Part shown: in pieces, positions 62,148 to 64,000 of the stretch
How the letters are laid out: every line of letters begins with the position of its first letter
How positions within the stretch are numbered: the first letter of the stretch is position 1
Source of the DNA: Goekera deserti
GTDB lineage: Bacteria > Actinomycetota > Actinomycetes > Mycobacteriales > Geodermatophilaceae
Assembly (NCBI RefSeq): GCF_010685995.1
Contig: NZ_JAAGWK010000009.1
Span: 124,001-188,000, forward strand
Length of the DNA stretch: 64,000 bases
Reading direction: 5' to 3'
Notes under the pieces: generated by a model
Told to the model about the DNA's origin: nothing
The model's database searches: none
The model's input: only the letters and a program-made list of their open reading frames with translations
Made by a program: the position numbers and the translations under genes

Positions 62148-63583
62148 CGCGGGTCCTCCTCCGCACCGGCGCCGTCGAGGGCGGCGAGCACCTCGGGACC
62201 CACCATGACGACGTCGCCGGCCCCCATGGTGATCACCAGGTCGCCGGGGCGGGCGCGCGCGGCGACGGCGGGTGCGGCCGCCGACCAGGACGGCTCGTAG
62301 AGCACCCGGCCGGCCGGCAGCGGCACCGCGTCGGCGACCAGGGCACCGGTGACGCCGGGCACCGGGTCCTCCCGGGCGCCGTACACGCCCATCACCACCA
62401 CCTCGTCGGCCAGCCCCAGCGCGGTGCCGAAGGCGGTGGCGAACTCGCGGGTGCGGCTGTACAGGTGCGGCTGGAACACCACGACGAGGCGGCCGTCGCC
62501 GACGACCGCCCGAGCGGCGTGCAGCTGGGCGGTGACCTCGGTGGGGTGGTGGGCGTAGTCGTCGTAGACCCGCACGCCAGCCGCGACCCCGCGCAGCTCG
62601 AAGCGCCGGTGCACGCCGCCGAAGCGGCGCAGCCCGGCGAGCAGGCCGGTGAGCGGGAAGCCGAGCTCCAGCCCGGCGAGCAGCGCCGCGGCGCTGTTGA
62701 GGGCCATGTGCGCGCCGGGCAGCCGGATCTCCACCCGGCCCAGTTCCTCGCCGTCCAGCACCGCCGTCCAGCTGGTGCCGGCCGGGCCGACCTCCAGGTC
62801 GCGCAGCTGCAGGTCGGCGCCGGGCTCGCGGCCGTAGGTGCGCACCCGGGCCCGGGTGGGGGCGGCGGCCAGCCGGGCCGAGCCGGGGTCGTCGGCGCAC
62901 AGCACCACGAAGCCGGCGGGGTCCACGGTGGTGAGGAACCGGTCGAAGGCGGCCTCGACGGCGGCCAGGTCGCCGTAGTTGTCCAGGTGGTCGGCCTCGA
63001 CGTTGGTGACGATCGCGGCGAACGGCGCCAGCAGCAGGAACGACCGGTCGCTCTCGTCGGCCTCGGCGACGAACACGTCGCCCTCGCCGGCGTGCGCGTT
63101 GGACCCGGACTCGTTGAGGTCACCGCCGATGGCGAACGACGGGTCGGCGCCGCACGCCTGCACGGCGACGGTGAGCATGGACGTGGTCGAGGTCTTGCCG
63201 TGCGTGCCGGCCACCGCAACGCTGCGCAGGCCGGCCATGACCGCGGCCAGCGCGACGGCCCGGGGCAGCACCCGCAGGCCGCGCTCCCGGGCGGCGACCA
63301 GCTCGGCGTTGTCGTCCCGGATGGCGGTGGACACCACCACGGTGTCGGCGTCGCCGACGTGCGCGGCGGCGTGCCCGATCTCCACCCGGGCGCCCAGCGC
63401 CCGCAGGGCGAGCACCGTGGGGGTGTCCCGGCGGTCGCTGCCGGACACCGGGACGCCGCGGGCCAGCAGGATGCGGGCGATGCCGCTCATCCCGGCGCCG
63501 CCGATGCCGATCAGGTGCACCGCGCCGAGCTCGGGCGGTGCCGGGATCGGTCCGGTCCAGGCGGCGACGTCGTCGGCGCTCAC
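62144..63583 (-). CDS. murC: UDP-N-acetylmuramate--L-alanine ligase
   Basis: A 479-aa Mur ligase adding L-alanine to UDP-MurNAc. It has the Rossmann motif [20 protein letters not shown] loop [25 protein letters not shown] and the C-terminal domain [10 protein letters not shown]. All catalytic residues appear intact. GTG 63583 overlaps the murG stop by four bases. Confidence 0.97.
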   Translation of the reverse strand: MSADDVAAWTGPIPAPPELGAVHLIGIGGAGMSGIARILLARGVPVSGSDRRDTPTVLALRALGARVEIGHAAAHVGDADTVVVSTAIRDDNAELVAARERGLRVLPRAVALAAVMAGLRSVAVAGTHGKTSTTSMLTVAVQACGADPSFAIGGDLNESGSNAHAGEGDVFVAEADESDRSFLLLAPFAAIVTNVEADHLDNYGDLAAVEAAFDRFLTTVDPAGFVVLCADDPGSARLAAAPTRARVRTYGREPGADLQLRDLEVGPAGTSWTAVLDGEELGRVEIRLPGAHMALNSAAALLAGLELGFPLTGLLAGLRRFGGVHRRFELRGVAAGVRVYDDYAHHPTEVTAQLHAARAVVGDGRLVVVFQPHLYSRTREFATAFGTALGLADEVVVMGVYGAREDPVPGVTGALVADAVPLPAGRVLYEPSWSAAAPAVAARARPGDLVITMGAGDVVMVGPEVLAALDGAGAEEDPR

Positions 63584-64000
63584 CTCCGGGCCCCGGTGGC
63601 GACGGCGAGCACGATGTCGGCCAGCCGCTCGTCGGCGTCCCGCGCCCCGGCGGCCGCGGCGTGCCGGGACAGCTCGGCGAGGGCGGCCGGGTCGGTGACC
63701 AGCGGCAGCAGGTGGGTGCCGATCCAGGCCGGGGAGAGGTCGGCGTCCTCGACGAGCAGCCCTCCCCCGGCCTCGACCAGCGGCAGGGCGTTGCGCCGCT
63801 GCTCGCCGTTGCCGATGGGCAGCGGCACGAACGCGCCGGGCAGCCCGACCGCGGACAGCTCGGCGACGGTGACGGCGCCGGAGCGGCACAGGGCCAGGTC
63901 GGCGGCGGCGTAGGCCAGGTCCATCCGCTCCAGGTAGTCCACGAGCACGTAGGGCGCGCTGCCGGCCGGGCGGGCCGGCACGGTGACGTCGGTGTTCTTG
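63580..64000 (-). CDS. murG: UDP-N-acetylglucosamine transferase MurG, C-terminal part
   Basis: The last 140 codons of murG; the 5' part lies beyond the window. The sequence shows [40 protein letters not shown] and [10 protein letters not shown]-like [18 protein letters not shown], the UDP-GlcNAc-binding C-terminal domain. The enzyme makes lipid II from lipid I at the inner face of the membrane. It overlaps murC by four bases. Confidence 0.95.
   Translation of the reverse strand, partial: KNTDVTVPARPAGSAPYVLVDYLERMDLAYAAADLALCRSGAVTVAELSAVGLPGAFVPLPIGNGEQRRNALPLVEAGGGLLVEDADLSPAWIGTHLLPLVTDPAALAELSRHAAAAGARDADERLADIVLAVATGARR

Overview
The window is a 64-kb piece of chromosome from a very high-GC actinobacterium. 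GTG starts are frequent, genes are tightly packed with many 4-base stop/start overlaps, and the gene neighbourhoods (his-trp, pyk-tesB, pdtaR, dnaE1, ileS, ftsQ-ftsZ-sepF-wag31) match those of Mycobacterium, Frankia and Streptomyces. Gene content and protein style (mycothiol-type TIGR03085 protein, PriA-type HisA, Wag31, SepF, class-2 IleRS) fit Geodermatophilaceae (Blastococcus, Geodermatophilus, Modestobacter). That family assignment is inference from memory, not a search. I see no insertion sequence, prophage, CRISPR array or plasmid function. This is core chromosome with small accessory insertions.

Layout. 1-3049: ANTAR regulator PdtaR (-), a tRNA-Leu(CAA) with a short variable loop (+), and a PLP-dependent decarboxylase (+) with a long repeat-bearing tail. 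3049-11721: gltB-gltD, then pyk-tesB (all -). 12075-18842: hisI-trpE-membrane protein-trpC-trpB-trpA-lgt (-). 19037-27235: an accessory block between hisI and hisF, holding an FAD dehydrogenase, a membrane protein, a heterodimeric ABC exporter, two GNATs and a TIGR03085 protein. 27400-29314: hisA-ridA-hisF (-). 29457-31778: a second accessory block (nitroreductase, SDR, orphan ORF, all +) with a noncoding stretch rich in repeats and palindromes. 31866-36404: hisD-hisC-hisB-58-aa membrane protein-nucleotidyltransferase-hisH (-). So the actinobacterial his-trp supra-operon is present but split into three pieces by two gene blocks.

36517-44504: LON-domain protein (+), then rluD-CPBP protease-GNAT and dnaE1-membrane protein (-). 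44566-46846: divergent lspA (-) and mqo (+). 46879-49784: a phytanoyl-CoA-dioxygenase-like enzyme with a co-transcribed methyltransferase (-) and a divergent second methyltransferase (+). I cannot assign this group to a known pathway. 49872-54677: K+/H+-type antiporter (-) and ileS (+). 54717-64000: a small Cys/His membrane protein, then the division cluster murG-murC-ftsQ-ftsZ-pgeF-yggS-sepF-yggT-wag31 (-); murG runs off the window.

A recurrent signal is a -10-like hexamer (TAGGCT, TAGCGT, TAGCTT, TATCGT, CACAAT, GATGAT and similar) exactly 6-8 bases before a start codon with no Shine-Dalgarno sequence. It occurs before about fifteen genes and implies leaderless transcription. I used it to choose several starts. 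Convergent gene ends are closed by strong GC hairpins without U-tracts.
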